The notes: generated from the letters alone by a model not told the origin. Counted from the first letter of the stretch, positions 7,209-16,715 are shown. The stretch: DNA of 64,000 bases from Curtobacterium flaccumfaciens (GCF_013359815.1 NZ_JABMCF010000029.1:1-64000), one strand, 5' to 3'. Numbers and translations are program-made.

Positions 7209-9722
7209 TCAGCGACCTGCGGGAGCCGACTCCCCCGGGTGCACGCTGCCGAGCAGCTCGACGACGACGTCCCGCACGGCGTCGGGCAGCCCGACGGTGC
7301 CGAGCTCGACGATGCGGTCCGCACGCGGCAGGTCCTTCCCCACGACCTCCCACGCCTCGAGCTTCTCCGGGTTGCCGGCCTGCGCGCCCTCGAGGACCCG
7401 CCGCACGGCCTCCCGCGCGTCGACACCGACGACCGGAGCGCCGACCAGCGTGACTGATCCGCCCGCTGCCGAGTCGACGGACACGTCGACCGAGAACCGG
7501 TCGGCCGAGCGTGCCGACGTCGGTTGCCCGTCGGCCGGTGCGGCGAGGAACGTGATACGCCAGTCGCGGTGGGCGGGGACGACGTCGAGGGCTCCGGTGG
7601 TGGCGTGCACCCGGAACTCGGCGTGCTCGGGATCCCAGGTCAGGCGGGTCCGGGCGGTGCGGCTGCCCTCGCCCTCGTGGTCCTCGACCAGGGTGAAGTC
7701 ACCCGCCGCACCCGGCGCGACGAGGACCTCGAACGCCGTCGGGTTCACGGTGGCGTCGAGCTGGTCGGCCGCCGCGAGCGGCAGGATCCCACCGGCGCGC
7801 AGCAGGACCGGCACCGTGTCGAGCGTGCGGTGCAGGTCGACGAAGCGGTCGCCCACGTACACCGTGCCGGTGAAGACGTCGGTCCAGGTGCCCGGCGGCA
7901 GCCAGGCCCGGGCGACCCCGTGCCGGCTGACCGGGTCGCGCGGCGCGACGATCGGGGCGACGAGCAGCTCCGAGCCGAACGCGTAGGTGTTCGGCACCCG
8001 GTACGCCTCGTCGCGGCGCGGCTCCAGGTGGTAGAGCGGCCGGACCAACGCGGTGCCCTCGGCGGTGCCGTGGTTCATCGTGTGCAGGTACGGCACCAGG
8101 CGGTGGCGGAAGCGGAGTGCCTCGCCCATCGCGGCGCGCGCCTCGGCGGGGAACGCCCACGGCTCCTTGCGGATGAAGGGGTTGTTCGCGGAGTGCAGGC
8201 GCATGATCGGCGAGAACACCCCGAACTGCACCCAGCGGGTGGCGAGCTCGTCGTCGCGGACGCCCCGGGTGTGGCCGCCGATGTCGTGGCTCCACCAGGG
8301 GTAGCCGATGTTCGCGGCGGTGGCGGTGAACTCGGGCTGGAACGCCAGGGACGCCCACGACACGACGGCGTCGCCGGAGAACCCGACGGCGTACCGGTGG
8401 CTGCCGGGCCCGGCGTAGCGCGAGAAGGTCATGCCGTCGACGGGGGCCGGGACTGCGGTTGTGTCGGTGTCGGTTTCGGTGTCCGCGGTCGTGTCGCCGG
8501 TTGCGTCTCCGCCCGACGGCGCGTGTCGCGCCGAGTCGAGCAGGTGGAAGTGGTTGAGCAGCCACAGCGGATCGACCCCGGGCAACCCGGTCTCACGACC
8601 CTGCTGCCAGTCGATCCACCAGAAGTCGACGCCCTGTTCCTCGAGCGGACGGTGCAGCTGCTCGAAGTAGGCCTGCAGGAACCGCCGGTCCGTCGGGTCG
8701 AACGGGATCGGCTGCTCGGTCTCCGGATCGACGCCCATCGCCCGGGCCACCGCGGGGTAGGCGTCCTCGAACGCCCGCACGCCGTCGGCCGGGTGCAGGT
8801 TCAGCGTCGTGCGCATCCCCCGGCGGTGGAGTTCGGCGAGGAACGCCTCGGGGTCCGGGAACAGCGACGGCTCCCAGGAGTACCCCGTCCAGCCGTTGCC
8901 GAAGCGCGGCGGGACCGAGTCCACCCGGTGCCAGTCCATGTCGATGACGGCGACCGAGAACGGCAGGTGTTCGTCGGCGAAGCGGTCCAGCAGCTCGAGG
9001 TACGAGGTGTCGCTGTACGGGTGGTACCGGCTCCACCAGTTGCCGAGTGCCCACCGCGGCATCCGCGAGGGCGGCCCGGAGACGGCGTGGTACGTGCGGA
9101 GCGCGGCGTCGTAGTCGCGGCCGTACGCGAAGACCGTGACGTCGCGGCGCCCGGGGACCCGCGTGCCGATCCAGCCGTCGTCGGCGAACAGGAACGACTC
9201 GCTGTCGTCGAGCGCGGTGATGCCGTCGCGGGTCAGGATCCCCGGCTCGAGCCGCATCCGGCCGTCGACGTCGTCGAGGGTGCGGCCGGTGCCGCCGAGG
9301 TCGCGCGGCTCCTGCCCCCAGCGCCAGCGGTTGGCGTCCGGGCCGGTGGTCTCGACGACCAGGCCGCTCGGGCTGAAGGGACGGCCGTCGTAACGCAGGC
9401 GGGCGCGGTCCGTGGTGACGACGACGCCGGCGGCGGTGCCGGTGCCGTCGGCGACGGCCGTCCGCTCCACGGTGAACGCCGGCACGGGCAGGCGGCGGCG
9501 CATCGCGAAGGTCGATGCGCGGTCCTCGAACCCGCCGTCGTCGCTCCACTCGATGCGGAAGGCCCCGGCGTCGAGCACGGTGATGCGCCAGTGGTCGCCG
9601 GTGACGACGGCTGCGGGGTCGGCGACCGGGTCCGACCCCGGGAACGGACGGATGGTGGGCAGGACGGCGCCGGTGGTGCCGGTGGTGCCGGTCGTGCTGC
9701 TGCCGGTGGTGCTGCTGCTCAC
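7209..9722 (-). CDS. Glycoside hydrolase family 31 (alpha-glucosidase/alpha-xylosidase type)
   Basis: An 837-aa cytoplasmic exo-acting alpha-glycosidase. It has an N-terminal beta-sandwich, then the catalytic barrel with nucleophile Asp371 in FWWIDWQQG, acid/base Asp451 in GFSGD and the family motif WWSHDIGGH (476-484). There is no signal peptide, so it would cleave imported oligosaccharides. Odd features are a Ser/Thr/Gly-rich N-terminus and an acidic Thr/Asp insert (about 402-427) between the two catalytic residues, encoded by a short DNA repeat. It ends the importer operon, 10 nt after the permease gene. Substrate specificity cannot be assigned. Confidence 0.92.
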   Translation of the reverse strand: MSSSTTGSSTTGTTGTTGAVLPTIRPFPGSDPVADPAAVVTGDHWRITVLDAGAFRIEWSDDGGFEDRASTFAMRRRLPVPAFTVERTAVADGTGTAAGVVVTTDRARLRYDGRPFSPSGLVVETTGPDANRWRWGQEPRDLGGTGRTLDDVDGRMRLEPGILTRDGITALDDSESFLFADDGWIGTRVPGRRDVTVFAYGRDYDAALRTYHAVSGPPSRMPRWALGNWWSRYHPYSDTSYLELLDRFADEHLPFSVAVIDMDWHRVDSVPPRFGNGWTGYSWEPSLFPDPEAFLAELHRRGMRTTLNLHPADGVRAFEDAYPAVARAMGVDPETEQPIPFDPTDRRFLQAYFEQLHRPLEEQGVDFWWIDWQQGRETGLPGVDPLWLLNHFHLLDSARHAPSGGDATGDTTADTETDTDTTAVPAPVDGMTFSRYAGPGSHRYAVGFSGDAVVSWASLAFQPEFTATAANIGYPWWSHDIGGHTRGVRDDELATRWVQFGVFSPIMRLHSANNPFIRKEPWAFPAEARAAMGEALRFRHRLVPYLHTMNHGTAEGTALVRPLYHLEPRRDEAYRVPNTYAFGSELLVAPIVAPRDPVSRHGVARAWLPPGTWTDVFTGTVYVGDRFVDLHRTLDTVPVLLRAGGILPLAAADQLDATVNPTAFEVLVAPGAAGDFTLVEDHEGEGSRTARTRLTWDPEHAEFRVHATTGALDVVPAHRDWRITFLAAPADGQPTSARSADRFSVDVSVDSAAGGSVTLVGAPVVGVDAREAVRRVLEGAQAGNPEKLEAWEVVGKDLPRADRIVELGTVGLPDAVRDVVVELLGSVHPGESAPAGR

Positions 9723-9732
9723 GTGGTGCCTC

Positions 9733-10644
9733 TCAGCTCTTGACCGCGCCCTGCGTCACGCCGCTGATGACCCAGCGCTGCGCGAACAGGTAGACGATGA
9801 TCGTGGGCGCCATCGCCATCAGGTACGAGGCGAAGGCGACGTTGTAGTTGGTGCCGAACTGACTCTGGAAGATGTTCTGCACCACGGGCAGGGTCTGCAA
9901 CCCCGGATCCGCCGTGATGAGCGACGGCATCATGAAGTCGTTCCACGATGCCAGGAACGCGAAGATGCCGACCGTCGCGTTCATCGGGCCGAGGAGCGGC
10001 AGGATGATCCGCCAGAAGATCTGCCACGTGGACGCCCCGTCGATGCGGGCGCTCTCCTCGAGTTCGACCGGGATCGACCGCAGGTACGCCGAGTAGAGCA
10101 GCACGCTGAACGACAGTTGGAACATGGCGTGCAGGATCCCGACGCCGATCGGGTTGTCGAGGCCGATCTCGGCGGTCAACTTGATCTGCGGCAGCGCCAC
10201 CACCGGGAACGGCAGGAACATCGCCGCGAGCAGGTAGACGAACGAGTACCGGAAGAACCGCTTGTGCCAGTTCCGGACGATCGCGTACGAGGCGAACGAG
10301 CTGAGCAGCAGCGTCGCGACGACGGTGAGCGCCGCGACGCCCAGCGACACCGAGAAGGACACCGGGAACCGGGTCAACTGCCAGGCCTCGGCGAACGAGC
10401 CCGGGTTGAACGGGAACGGCAGCGAGAGCGCGTTGCCGTCGACGGACTGCTCGGTCGTCTTGAACGCCATCGAGAGCGTCACGTACAGCGGGACGAGCAC
10501 GGTCAGCGACGCGAGGCCGAGGACCACCGTCAGCGTCCAGTTCGTGCCGCCCAGTCGTCGGCGGTGGCCGCGACCGGAACGTCCGCCGCCGCCGGTGGTC
10601 ACGGCGCGGGTGTCGGTCGGGGGTCGTGTGTCGATGGCGGTCAT
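9733..10644 (-). CDS. Carbohydrate ABC transporter permease, MalG type
   Basis: A 303-aa inner-membrane permease with six predicted membrane segments. The EAA-type loop that contacts the ATPase is visible (IPVELEESARIDGASTWQIF). It overlaps the upstream permease by 4 nt (ATGA) and forms the channel with it. No ATPase gene is in the operon, as is common in actinobacterial sugar importers that share one MsiK-like ATPase. Confidence 0.93.
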   Translation of the reverse strand: MTAIDTRPPTDTRAVTTGGGGRSGRGHRRRLGGTNWTLTVVLGLASLTVLVPLYVTLSMAFKTTEQSVDGNALSLPFPFNPGSFAEAWQLTRFPVSFSVSLGVAALTVVATLLLSSFASYAIVRNWHKRFFRYSFVYLLAAMFLPFPVVALPQIKLTAEIGLDNPIGVGILHAMFQLSFSVLLYSAYLRSIPVELEESARIDGASTWQIFWRIILPLLGPMNATVGIFAFLASWNDFMMPSLITADPGLQTLPVVQNIFQSQFGTNYNVAFASYLMAMAPTIIVYLFAQRWVISGVTQGAVKS

Positions 10645-11612
10645 GCGAGTCGCAGGTTCCTTCCGCGGGTCGCCGCGAGCTGCAGCACGGAGATGAGGAC
10701 GGTGATGATGAAGAACACGGTCGCGTTCGCCATCTGGTAGGCGTAGTCACCGCCGGTGAAGCCGCCGAAGATGGTCATCGCGACGCTGCTCGTCGCGCTG
10801 CCGGGGCCGCCGTTGGTCAGACCGACGATCACGTCGTAGGCGCCGAGGTAGCCCTTCACACCGAGCACGGTGTTGATGACGATGAAGCCACCGAGCAGCG
10901 GGAGCGTGATCGAGCGGAGCTGCTTCCAGCCGGTCGCGCCGTCGAGCGCACTGGCCTCGTACAGCTCCTCGGGGATGGACGTCAGTCCCGCCGTGTAGAT
11001 GAGGAGCGCGCCGGGCACGGTCTGCCAGGCGGACACGATCACGATCGCGAGCCAGGCGAGGTTCGGGTCGCCGAGGATGCTCTGCTCGAGCGGGCCGAAG
11101 CCGACGCTCGTGGCCAGGGCCGGCACGGTGTTCGAGAACAGGAAGTTGAACACGTAGGCGACGATGATCCCCGAGATCACCATCGGGATGACGAACACCG
11201 ACCGCAACCCGGCGGCGAACCGGATCTTCTTCGCCAGGGCGATCGCCAGGGACAGCGCGACGACCTGCGTGACGACGACGGTGACGGCCGCGAAGCCGAG
11301 CGTGAAGCCGTACGACGCCAGGATCGCCGGGTCGGAGACGAGCGCCTTGTAGTTCTCGACGCCGATGAAGTCCCACTGCCCGAACCCGAGGTAGTCGGTG
11401 AAGCTGTAGAAGACGCCGACGCAGGCGGGGGCGACGACGAACGCCGTGAACAGCACGAGGGCCGGCACGAGGAACAGGTAGTACATGCCCTCGGTGCGGC
11501 TGAGTGAACCGACACCGCGGGAACCCACACGCCGGTGCGTGCGGGCTGCGTCGGTCGCCGGTCCGGAGGTCTCCGGGTCGGTGTCGCGGGAGAGCGGGGT
11601 CTGCATGGTCAT
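10641..11612 (-). CDS. Carbohydrate ABC transporter permease, MalF type
   Basis: A 323-aa permease with a cytoplasmic N-terminal extension of about 35 residues and six membrane segments. The EAA loop reads IPEELYEASALDGATGWKQL. It lies 25 nt downstream of the binding-protein gene and overlaps the MalG-type gene, in the conserved order binding protein, MalF, MalG, hydrolase. Confidence 0.93.
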   Translation of the reverse strand: MTMQTPLSRDTDPETSGPATDAARTHRRVGSRGVGSLSRTEGMYYLFLVPALVLFTAFVVAPACVGVFYSFTDYLGFGQWDFIGVENYKALVSDPAILASYGFTLGFAAVTVVVTQVVALSLAIALAKKIRFAAGLRSVFVIPMVISGIIVAYVFNFLFSNTVPALATSVGFGPLEQSILGDPNLAWLAIVIVSAWQTVPGALLIYTAGLTSIPEELYEASALDGATGWKQLRSITLPLLGGFIVINTVLGVKGYLGAYDVIVGLTNGGPGSATSSVAMTIFGGFTGGDYAYQMANATVFFIITVLISVLQLAATRGRNLRLA

Positions 11613-11637
11613 GGTGACTCCTGTGTCCTGGTCCGGC

Positions 11638-12945
11638 TCAGACCGTCGCGGAACGGCCGGCGAGCCGCCGCCAGTCCGAGTCGAGCCGCTGCAGCATCGA
11701 GGTGAAGTCCCCGCTCCGGATCGCCGACTGCAGGTAGTTGCCGAGCGGGATCGACGTGGGGATGAAGGTGCCGGCGCCCTGGTAGAACGCGGCGTCGTCG
11801 ACGTACTGCTGCAGACCGGCGAGACGCTCGTCCTGCTGCGGGGGTGCGTCGATGCGGGGCGAGTACGCCAGGTTGTCGCGGTTGTATGCGTCGATGACCT
11901 CGGGCTGCATGAGGAACTCGACGAGCTCCTTCGCCTGCTCCGGGTGCTCGGACGCCGTGGGGATCCAGAGCCCGAGGTCGATGTTGACCCGGGCCTTGCG
12001 GTCGGCCGGGTCGTTCGACACCGGCAGGGCGAAGGTGCCGACGGGCAGCTTGTCGTCGATCAGCGCGATCTGCCCGAGCGCCCACGGGCCCTGCAGGTAC
12101 ATCGCGGCCTCGCCCTTGCCGAACGCCAGGTTGCCGTCGGCGTAGGCCCGGGTGGCGTGGTCACGGTTGAAGAACGACGAGATGGTCTTCGCCCGCTCCA
12201 TCGGCACCGCGAAGTCCTTCTCGAACGACACCTCGGAGTCCGGGCCGACGTCGGCGCCGAGGGCCTTCATCTTGCGGAAGAACGAGCCGGTGTCGACGAG
12301 GCTGCCCACCGAGTAGTCGAACAGGCCCTGCCAGAGCGTCCAGGTGTCCCGGTCGGTGGCGTAGATCGGCGTGACGCCGGCCTTCTGCAGGGTCCGACAG
12401 ACCTCGACGAACTCGTCCCACGTCGTCGGGACCGGCAGGTCGTGCTCGGCGAAGATGCGCTTGTTGTAGATCACCCCGGCCGCCGCGAGCGAGTACGGCA
12501 GCACGCTCGTGCGGTCCTCGAACTTCGCGTACTGGTTCGTCAGGGTGTCGATGTCCGGTCGGACCCGCGCCGCCGAGGGCAGGTCGCTGAGGTCGCTCAG
12601 CACGCCGCGTGAGATGTACCGCGCCAGCTCGAGGTTGTCGTTGAAGCACCCGACGTCCGCCGGTTCGCCGCGGACGAACTGCGGGGCGATGGCCGCCGTG
12701 CTGTCGTGCACGACCGACAAGCCGGTGTGCTCCCCCTCGAACCGCCGCAGCAGCTTGTCGAAGTACGCGATGACCTCCTGCTTCTGTTCGTAGAAGCGGA
12801 GCGTCGTGGCACCACCGGCGGCACGCCCCGGGGTCGCGCACCCGGCGAGCGCCATCGTGCCGAGTGCGATGCCACCGGCCGCGCCCGCGAGGAACCCCCG
12901 CCGGCTCACCGCCGCCTGGAGTGTTGCGGTCCTGCTTCCCACCAT
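11638..12945 (-). CDS. Sugar ABC transporter substrate-binding lipoprotein
   Basis: A 435-aa extracellular binding protein (family 1 solute-binding fold). The N-terminus combines a twin-arginine-like SRRGFLAGAAGG with the lipobox LAGC, so it is probably Tat-exported and lipid-anchored. GGGAGAG precedes the ATG at 12945. It opens the importer/GH31 operon and sits directly behind the LacI-type operator. The substrate is presumably an alpha-linked oligosaccharide, judging from the GH31 gene. Confidence 0.92.
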   Translation of the reverse strand: MVGSRTATLQAAVSRRGFLAGAAGGIALGTMALAGCATPGRAAGGATTLRFYEQKQEVIAYFDKLLRRFEGEHTGLSVVHDSTAAIAPQFVRGEPADVGCFNDNLELARYISRGVLSDLSDLPSAARVRPDIDTLTNQYAKFEDRTSVLPYSLAAAGVIYNKRIFAEHDLPVPTTWDEFVEVCRTLQKAGVTPIYATDRDTWTLWQGLFDYSVGSLVDTGSFFRKMKALGADVGPDSEVSFEKDFAVPMERAKTISSFFNRDHATRAYADGNLAFGKGEAAMYLQGPWALGQIALIDDKLPVGTFALPVSNDPADRKARVNIDLGLWIPTASEHPEQAKELVEFLMQPEVIDAYNRDNLAYSPRIDAPPQQDERLAGLQQYVDDAAFYQGAGTFIPTSIPLGNYLQSAIRSGDFTSMLQRLDSDWRRLAGRSATV

Positions 12946-12985
12946 CGGGTCTCTCCCTCGTCGCGCATCGTCGCGCAGGCTCCTG

Positions 12986-13022
12986 TTTACAGCGCTGTAA
13001 AGCGTACGTCAACGTTGTAATC
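12986..13022 (-). promoter_or_regulatory. LacI-type operator upstream of the sugar importer operon
   Basis: TTTACAGCGCTGTAAA (12986-13001) is a perfect 16-bp palindrome with the central CG typical of LacI-family operators. A weaker CAACGTTG-centred palindrome follows at about 13007-13022. Both lie 40-77 nt upstream of the binding-protein start. Binding by the LacI protein at 6092-7138 is inferred. Confidence 0.7.
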
Positions 13023-13048
13023 GCATGTGGCAGTAGTCGGTGCATCCT

Positions 13049-13095
13049 ACGGACAGGAGGTACGGTGCCAGCCCGCCCCGCGCCTCCCGTCGCCG
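13049..13095. repeat. Dispersed palindrome, degenerate copy
   Basis: Recognisable pieces are ACGGACAGGAGG, GGTGCCAG and GCGCCTCCCGTC, but the centre is eroded to CCAGCCCGCC and pairing is poor. It lies between divergent genes (binding protein leftward, YrhK-like gene rightward), where neither neighbour needs a terminator. Confidence 0.6.
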
Positions 13096-13153
13096 CGCAG
13101 CGCGTCCACGGCCGCGCGCCGCCGCCCACCGGGACGACACGGCACGGAGCTGG

Positions 13154-13165
13154 CAGGATCGTCTG
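13154..13165 (+). promoter_or_regulatory. Leaderless-type -10 box for the YrhK-like gene
   Basis: CAGGAT (13154-13159), 6 nt, then ATG at 13166. No ribosome-binding sequence is present. Confidence 0.45.
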
Positions 13166-13450
13166 ATGGCTGAGGACGAACGGGACATCGCACTCCGGGT
13201 GGGGCACGAGGAGCTCCGCATCCGCGGGGTCTACGAGACGATCAGCATCATCAACGACGTGATGGTGGCGCTCTGGTTCATCGTCGGCAGCGTCCTCTTC
13301 TTCTCCGAGACCACCACGACGGCCGGCACCTGGCTGTTCCTGATCGGGAGCATCCAGCTGCTCATCCGTCCCGTCATCCGGCTGTCACGGAGGCTCCACC
13401 TCGCCCGGGTCGGCCGGGGGAACCCCACGGAGTCCGCGCGCGATTTCTGA
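13166..13450 (+). CDS. YrhK-like small membrane protein
   Basis: A 94-aa protein with two hydrophobic segments (about 35-53 and 57-72). The stretch RGVYETISIINDVMVALWF, then GTWLFLIGSIQLLIRP, matches the YrhK-domain pattern as I know it. The function of the family is unknown. It lies 53 nt before the BCCT transporter on the same strand and could share a message with it. Confidence 0.8.
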   Translation: MAEDERDIALRVGHEELRIRGVYETISIINDVMVALWFIVGSVLFFSETTTTAGTWLFLIGSIQLLIRPVIRLSRRLHLARVGRGNPTESARDF

Positions 13451-13503
13451 ACCACGACACGCCTGGGCGAACACACAGGAACGCGGGCAGGCACCATGGA
13501 GGG

Positions 13504-15333
13504 ATGGCAAGCACCACTCCTCCCCTGCCCGGACCCGTGACCACGACACCGCAGTTGCGGCGGTGGGTGTTCTGGCCCGCCGCCGTCATCGTGCTGGGGT
13601 TCGTGGCGTTCACCTTGATCTCCCCCTCGACCGCCGAGGCGCTGTTCCTCGGTCTGCAGGACGGGATCGTCAAGAACTTCAGCTGGTACTACGTGCTGAT
13701 CGCCGCGTTCTTCGTCGGCTTCTCGCTGTTCGTCGGCTTCAGCCGCTTCGGTGACATCAAGCTCGGCAAGGACCAGGACGAGCCCGAGTTCTCGACCGGT
13801 TCCTGGTTCGCACTGCTCTTCGCCGCCGGCATGGGCATCGGTCTCGTGTTCTACGGCGTCTCCGAGCCCCTCAGCCACTTCGCGTCCCCGCGCCCCGGCG
13901 TCACCGGCACCGAGAAGGAGCTCGCGCAGCAGGCGCTGACCCAGACGTTCCTGCACTGGGGCCTGCACGCGTGGGCGATCTACGTCGTCCTCGGCCTGGC
14001 CCTGGCGTACGCGATCCACCGTCGGGGTCGCCCGGTGTCGATCCGCTGGGCCCTCGAACCGCTGCTCGGCAACCGCGTCCGCGGCGGCTGGGGCAACCTG
14101 ATCGACGTCATCGCCCTGGTCGGCACGCTGTTCGGCGTCGCGACCTCGCTCGGCCTCGGCGTCATCCAGATCGGTGCCGGACTCGAGAGCGCCGGCATCG
14201 CCGACAGCAGCATCGTCAGCCAGATCGCGATCATCGCGGTGATCACCGCCGTCACGATCGTCTCGCTCGTCACCGGCGTGACCAAGGGCATGAAGATCCT
14301 GTCGAACTTCAACCTGCTGCTCGCCGCCGCACTGCTGCTGTTCGTGCTCATCGTCGGCCCGACGCAGTTCCTGCTGCGTGATTTCGTGCAGTCGATCGGC
14401 TCCTACCTGCAGAACATCGTCGGCCTGTCGTTCAACGTCACCGCGCAGCAGGGCGCCGAGGGCGAGGCCTGGCAGGGCGCCTGGACCACCTTCTACTGGG
14501 GCTGGTGGATGTCGTGGGCGCCGTTCGTCGGTGTCTTCATCGCCCGCATCTCCAAGGGCCGCACGGTCCGCCAGTTCGTGTTCGGTGTCCTGCTCGTGCC
14601 GACCGCGCTCACGTTCCTGTGGTTCGCCGTCCTCGGTGGCACCGCGATCCACCGCCAGACCGACGGCTCGGGTGGCCTGATCGGCTCGGACGGGTCGGTC
14701 GACATCGAGGGCTCGCTGTTCGCGGTCCTCGGCGACCTGCCCGCCGGCATGGTCCTGACCTACGGCGCGATCCTGCTCATCGGCGTGTTCTTCGTGACCT
14801 CGTCGGACTCCGGGTCGCTCGTGATGGCGATGATCGCGTCGGGTGGTGACATCGAGCCGAAGAACTGGCTGCGGGTCTTCTTCGCCGGTGTCGCTGCACT
14901 GCTCGCCGTCGCCCTGCTGCTCAGCGGTGGACTGAACGCCCTGAAGACGGCGGCGATCACGACCGCGTTGCCGTTCAGCATCGTGCTGCTGCTCACCTGT
15001 TGGTCGACGATCATCGCCTTCACCCGTGAGCGCCGTGCCTACGACAAGGCCGAGCGCGAGGTGTTGCTCGAGCACGTCGGCGCCTACTACGGCCTCGAGG
15101 TCGAGGCACCGACCGAGCGTCCGGCACGGTCCGGCCTCGGCCGTCCGTGGGCCGCGGTGAAGAATCGTGTGCGCGGCGGCCGTGGAACCGCGGCCCCGAC
15201 GGTGGGCGCGGGCGCGCTCGACGACTTCCCGGTGCGGCCCGAGTCGGTCTCGGCTGACCCGGCGGTCGACCCGAGCCTCGACGCGCGACCGGCAGCGGAC
15301 GACGGGCCCGCGACGGAGCAGCCGGAGCGCTGA
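13504..15333 (+). CDS. BCCT-family transporter (betaine/choline/carnitine type)
   Basis: A 609-aa secondary transporter with about 12 membrane segments. Family signatures are GMGIGLVFYGVSEP (near residues 109-122) and WGWWMSWAPFVGVFIARISK. It would import a trimethylammonium compound such as glycine betaine, usually for osmoprotection. The cytoplasmic C-terminal tail of about 90 residues is acidic and may sense osmolarity, as in BetP; this is inference. An ATG 8 nt upstream is out of frame. A CACCAT box 6 nt before the ATG suggests a leaderless start. Confidence 0.93.
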   Translation: MASTTPPLPGPVTTTPQLRRWVFWPAAVIVLGFVAFTLISPSTAEALFLGLQDGIVKNFSWYYVLIAAFFVGFSLFVGFSRFGDIKLGKDQDEPEFSTGSWFALLFAAGMGIGLVFYGVSEPLSHFASPRPGVTGTEKELAQQALTQTFLHWGLHAWAIYVVLGLALAYAIHRRGRPVSIRWALEPLLGNRVRGGWGNLIDVIALVGTLFGVATSLGLGVIQIGAGLESAGIADSSIVSQIAIIAVITAVTIVSLVTGVTKGMKILSNFNLLLAAALLLFVLIVGPTQFLLRDFVQSIGSYLQNIVGLSFNVTAQQGAEGEAWQGAWTTFYWGWWMSWAPFVGVFIARISKGRTVRQFVFGVLLVPTALTFLWFAVLGGTAIHRQTDGSGGLIGSDGSVDIEGSLFAVLGDLPAGMVLTYGAILLIGVFFVTSSDSGSLVMAMIASGGDIEPKNWLRVFFAGVAALLAVALLLSGGLNALKTAAITTALPFSIVLLLTCWSTIIAFTRERRAYDKAEREVLLEHVGAYYGLEVEAPTERPARSGLGRPWAAVKNRVRGGRGTAAPTVGAGALDDFPVRPESVSADPAVDPSLDARPAADDGPATEQPER

Positions 15334-15353
15334 CGGGCGGTCGACGCGACCAC

Positions 15354-15405
15354 CTGACGGACGGGAGGCGCGGTGCCAGCTGGCACCGCGCCTCCCGTCC
15401 GTCAG
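15354..15405. terminator. Dispersed palindrome, perfect 52-bp copy between convergent genes
   Basis: A fully symmetrical palindrome. The half-site is CTGACGGACGGGAGGCGC followed by GGTGCCAG. It ends 4 nt before the LtrA stop and starts 20 nt after the BCCT stop, fitting a shared bidirectional terminator. It is the best-conserved copy in the window. Confidence 0.85.
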
Positions 15406-15409
15406 TGCG

Positions 15410-16564
15410 TCAGGTGTCGGTCCGTGCGGACGCGATCTCGAGGGTCACGACGACCGCCACCACGGCGAGCGCCGTGACCGGCAGCGACACCGCGGGCACC
15501 GCGATCGACGCGAGGACGACGAGGACCAGGGCCACCACGACGGCGTTGGCCCGTGCCGACAGCGACGGCCGGATCGCGAGCGCCCAGATCGACAGCACGA
15601 ACACCGCGACCGGCACCGCGACGGTCGCGGCGACCGAGGCGGACGACAGCGCGACGTGTCCGGCGTCGGCGCTGACCGCGACCTCGATGCCGGCGGGCAG
15701 GGCACCGGCGGCGGCGAAGACGAAGTAGTGGCCGTAGCCGAACACGAGCGCGGTGGGCAGCGAGCGGATGTGTGCGTGCTGCTCGCGGGAGAAGTAAATC
15801 CACCACATGCCGACGGTGATCGCCAGCGCGCACCCGGCGAGCGCCAGCAGGGCTCCGAGGTGCTCGGTGTGCGCGAGGGCATCGATCACCGCGCCGGCCG
15901 AGGCCACCAGCCCCTCGCCCAGGACGATGAGGGTGAACAGGGAGAACCGCTCGGCCAGGTGCCGGGTGTGCCACGGGGCCGTCCCCGTCGAGGTCTGCGC
16001 CCAGATCGGCACCGACAGCTCGGCGAGCACGAGGAGCGGTGCCGCGTACGACCAGACGTCGTCGGGCAGGGCCAGGGAGACGACCCAGAGCACCTGCACG
16101 ACCGTGATGCCGACCGCGTGCAGGACGGCGGTCCTGCGGTAGCGGGTGGAGGACGCGGCGGCGCGGATCCACTGCGCGACCAGGGCCAGCCGCATGACGA
16201 CGTAGCCGATGACGCCGATCGTGAAGTCGTTCTCGACCATGGCCGCGTGCACCCCGGCGGCAAGGACGAGCACCCCGGCCATCTGCACGAAGGTCATCAC
16301 CCGGTAGAGCCAGTCGTCGGTGTCGAACGACGTGGCGAACCAGGTGAAGTTCATCCACGCCCACCAGATCGAGAAGAACACCAGCCCGTAGGCCAGGACG
16401 GCGGAGGTGACGTGTCCCTCGAGCTCGATCTCGTGCAGGTTCGTCGCGGCGAAACCCACCGCGACGACGAACACCAGGTCGAACAGGAGCTCCAGCGGGC
16501 TCGCGGCGCGGTGTCGCTGATCGGGGTCACGCGGCACCATCCGGCGCAGTCCGATGGTCGGCAT
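15410..16564 (-). CDS. Low temperature requirement protein A (LtrA) family membrane protein
   Basis: A 384-aa multi-pass membrane protein with the family signatures SPLELLFDLVFVVAVG near the N-terminus and RFSLFTLIVLGEGLVAS in the middle. LtrA was first linked to cold growth in Listeria; its biochemical role is unknown. The frame extends upstream, but TACCGT (16572-16577, minus strand) lies 7 nt before the ATG at 16564, supporting a leaderless start there. Confidence 0.9.
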   Translation of the reverse strand: MPTIGLRRMVPRDPDQRHRAASPLELLFDLVFVVAVGFAATNLHEIELEGHVTSAVLAYGLVFFSIWWAWMNFTWFATSFDTDDWLYRVMTFVQMAGVLVLAAGVHAAMVENDFTIGVIGYVVMRLALVAQWIRAAASSTRYRRTAVLHAVGITVVQVLWVVSLALPDDVWSYAAPLLVLAELSVPIWAQTSTGTAPWHTRHLAERFSLFTLIVLGEGLVASAGAVIDALAHTEHLGALLALAGCALAITVGMWWIYFSREQHAHIRSLPTALVFGYGHYFVFAAAGALPAGIEVAVSADAGHVALSSASVAATVAVPVAVFVLSIWALAIRPSLSARANAVVVALVLVVLASIAVPAVSLPVTALAVVAVVVTLEIASARTDT

Positions 16565-16571
16565 GGGGCCA

Positions 16572-16577
16572 ACGGTA
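16572..16577 (-). promoter_or_regulatory. Leaderless-type -10 box for the LtrA gene
   Basis: TACCGT on the minus strand, 7 nt before the ATG ending at 16564. Confidence 0.5.
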
Positions 16578-16715
16578 GGGCATCCCCAGAACGCGGACCA
16601 CTGACGGCGGGACCGGCCCTGCCGATCTGTCCGGGTGCAGGCCCCGCACCACCAGACCCAGCCCGTCTCGGCCGTGGACGTCGTGTCCGGCCGAACCCCT
16701 CCGACAGGAGTCCCG

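Noticed and set aside
13231..15075. 614-codon minus-strand frame opposite the BCCT gene
   Set aside because: It is the antisense of a clear membrane transporter; long Glu/Asp/Arg runs with no fold pattern.
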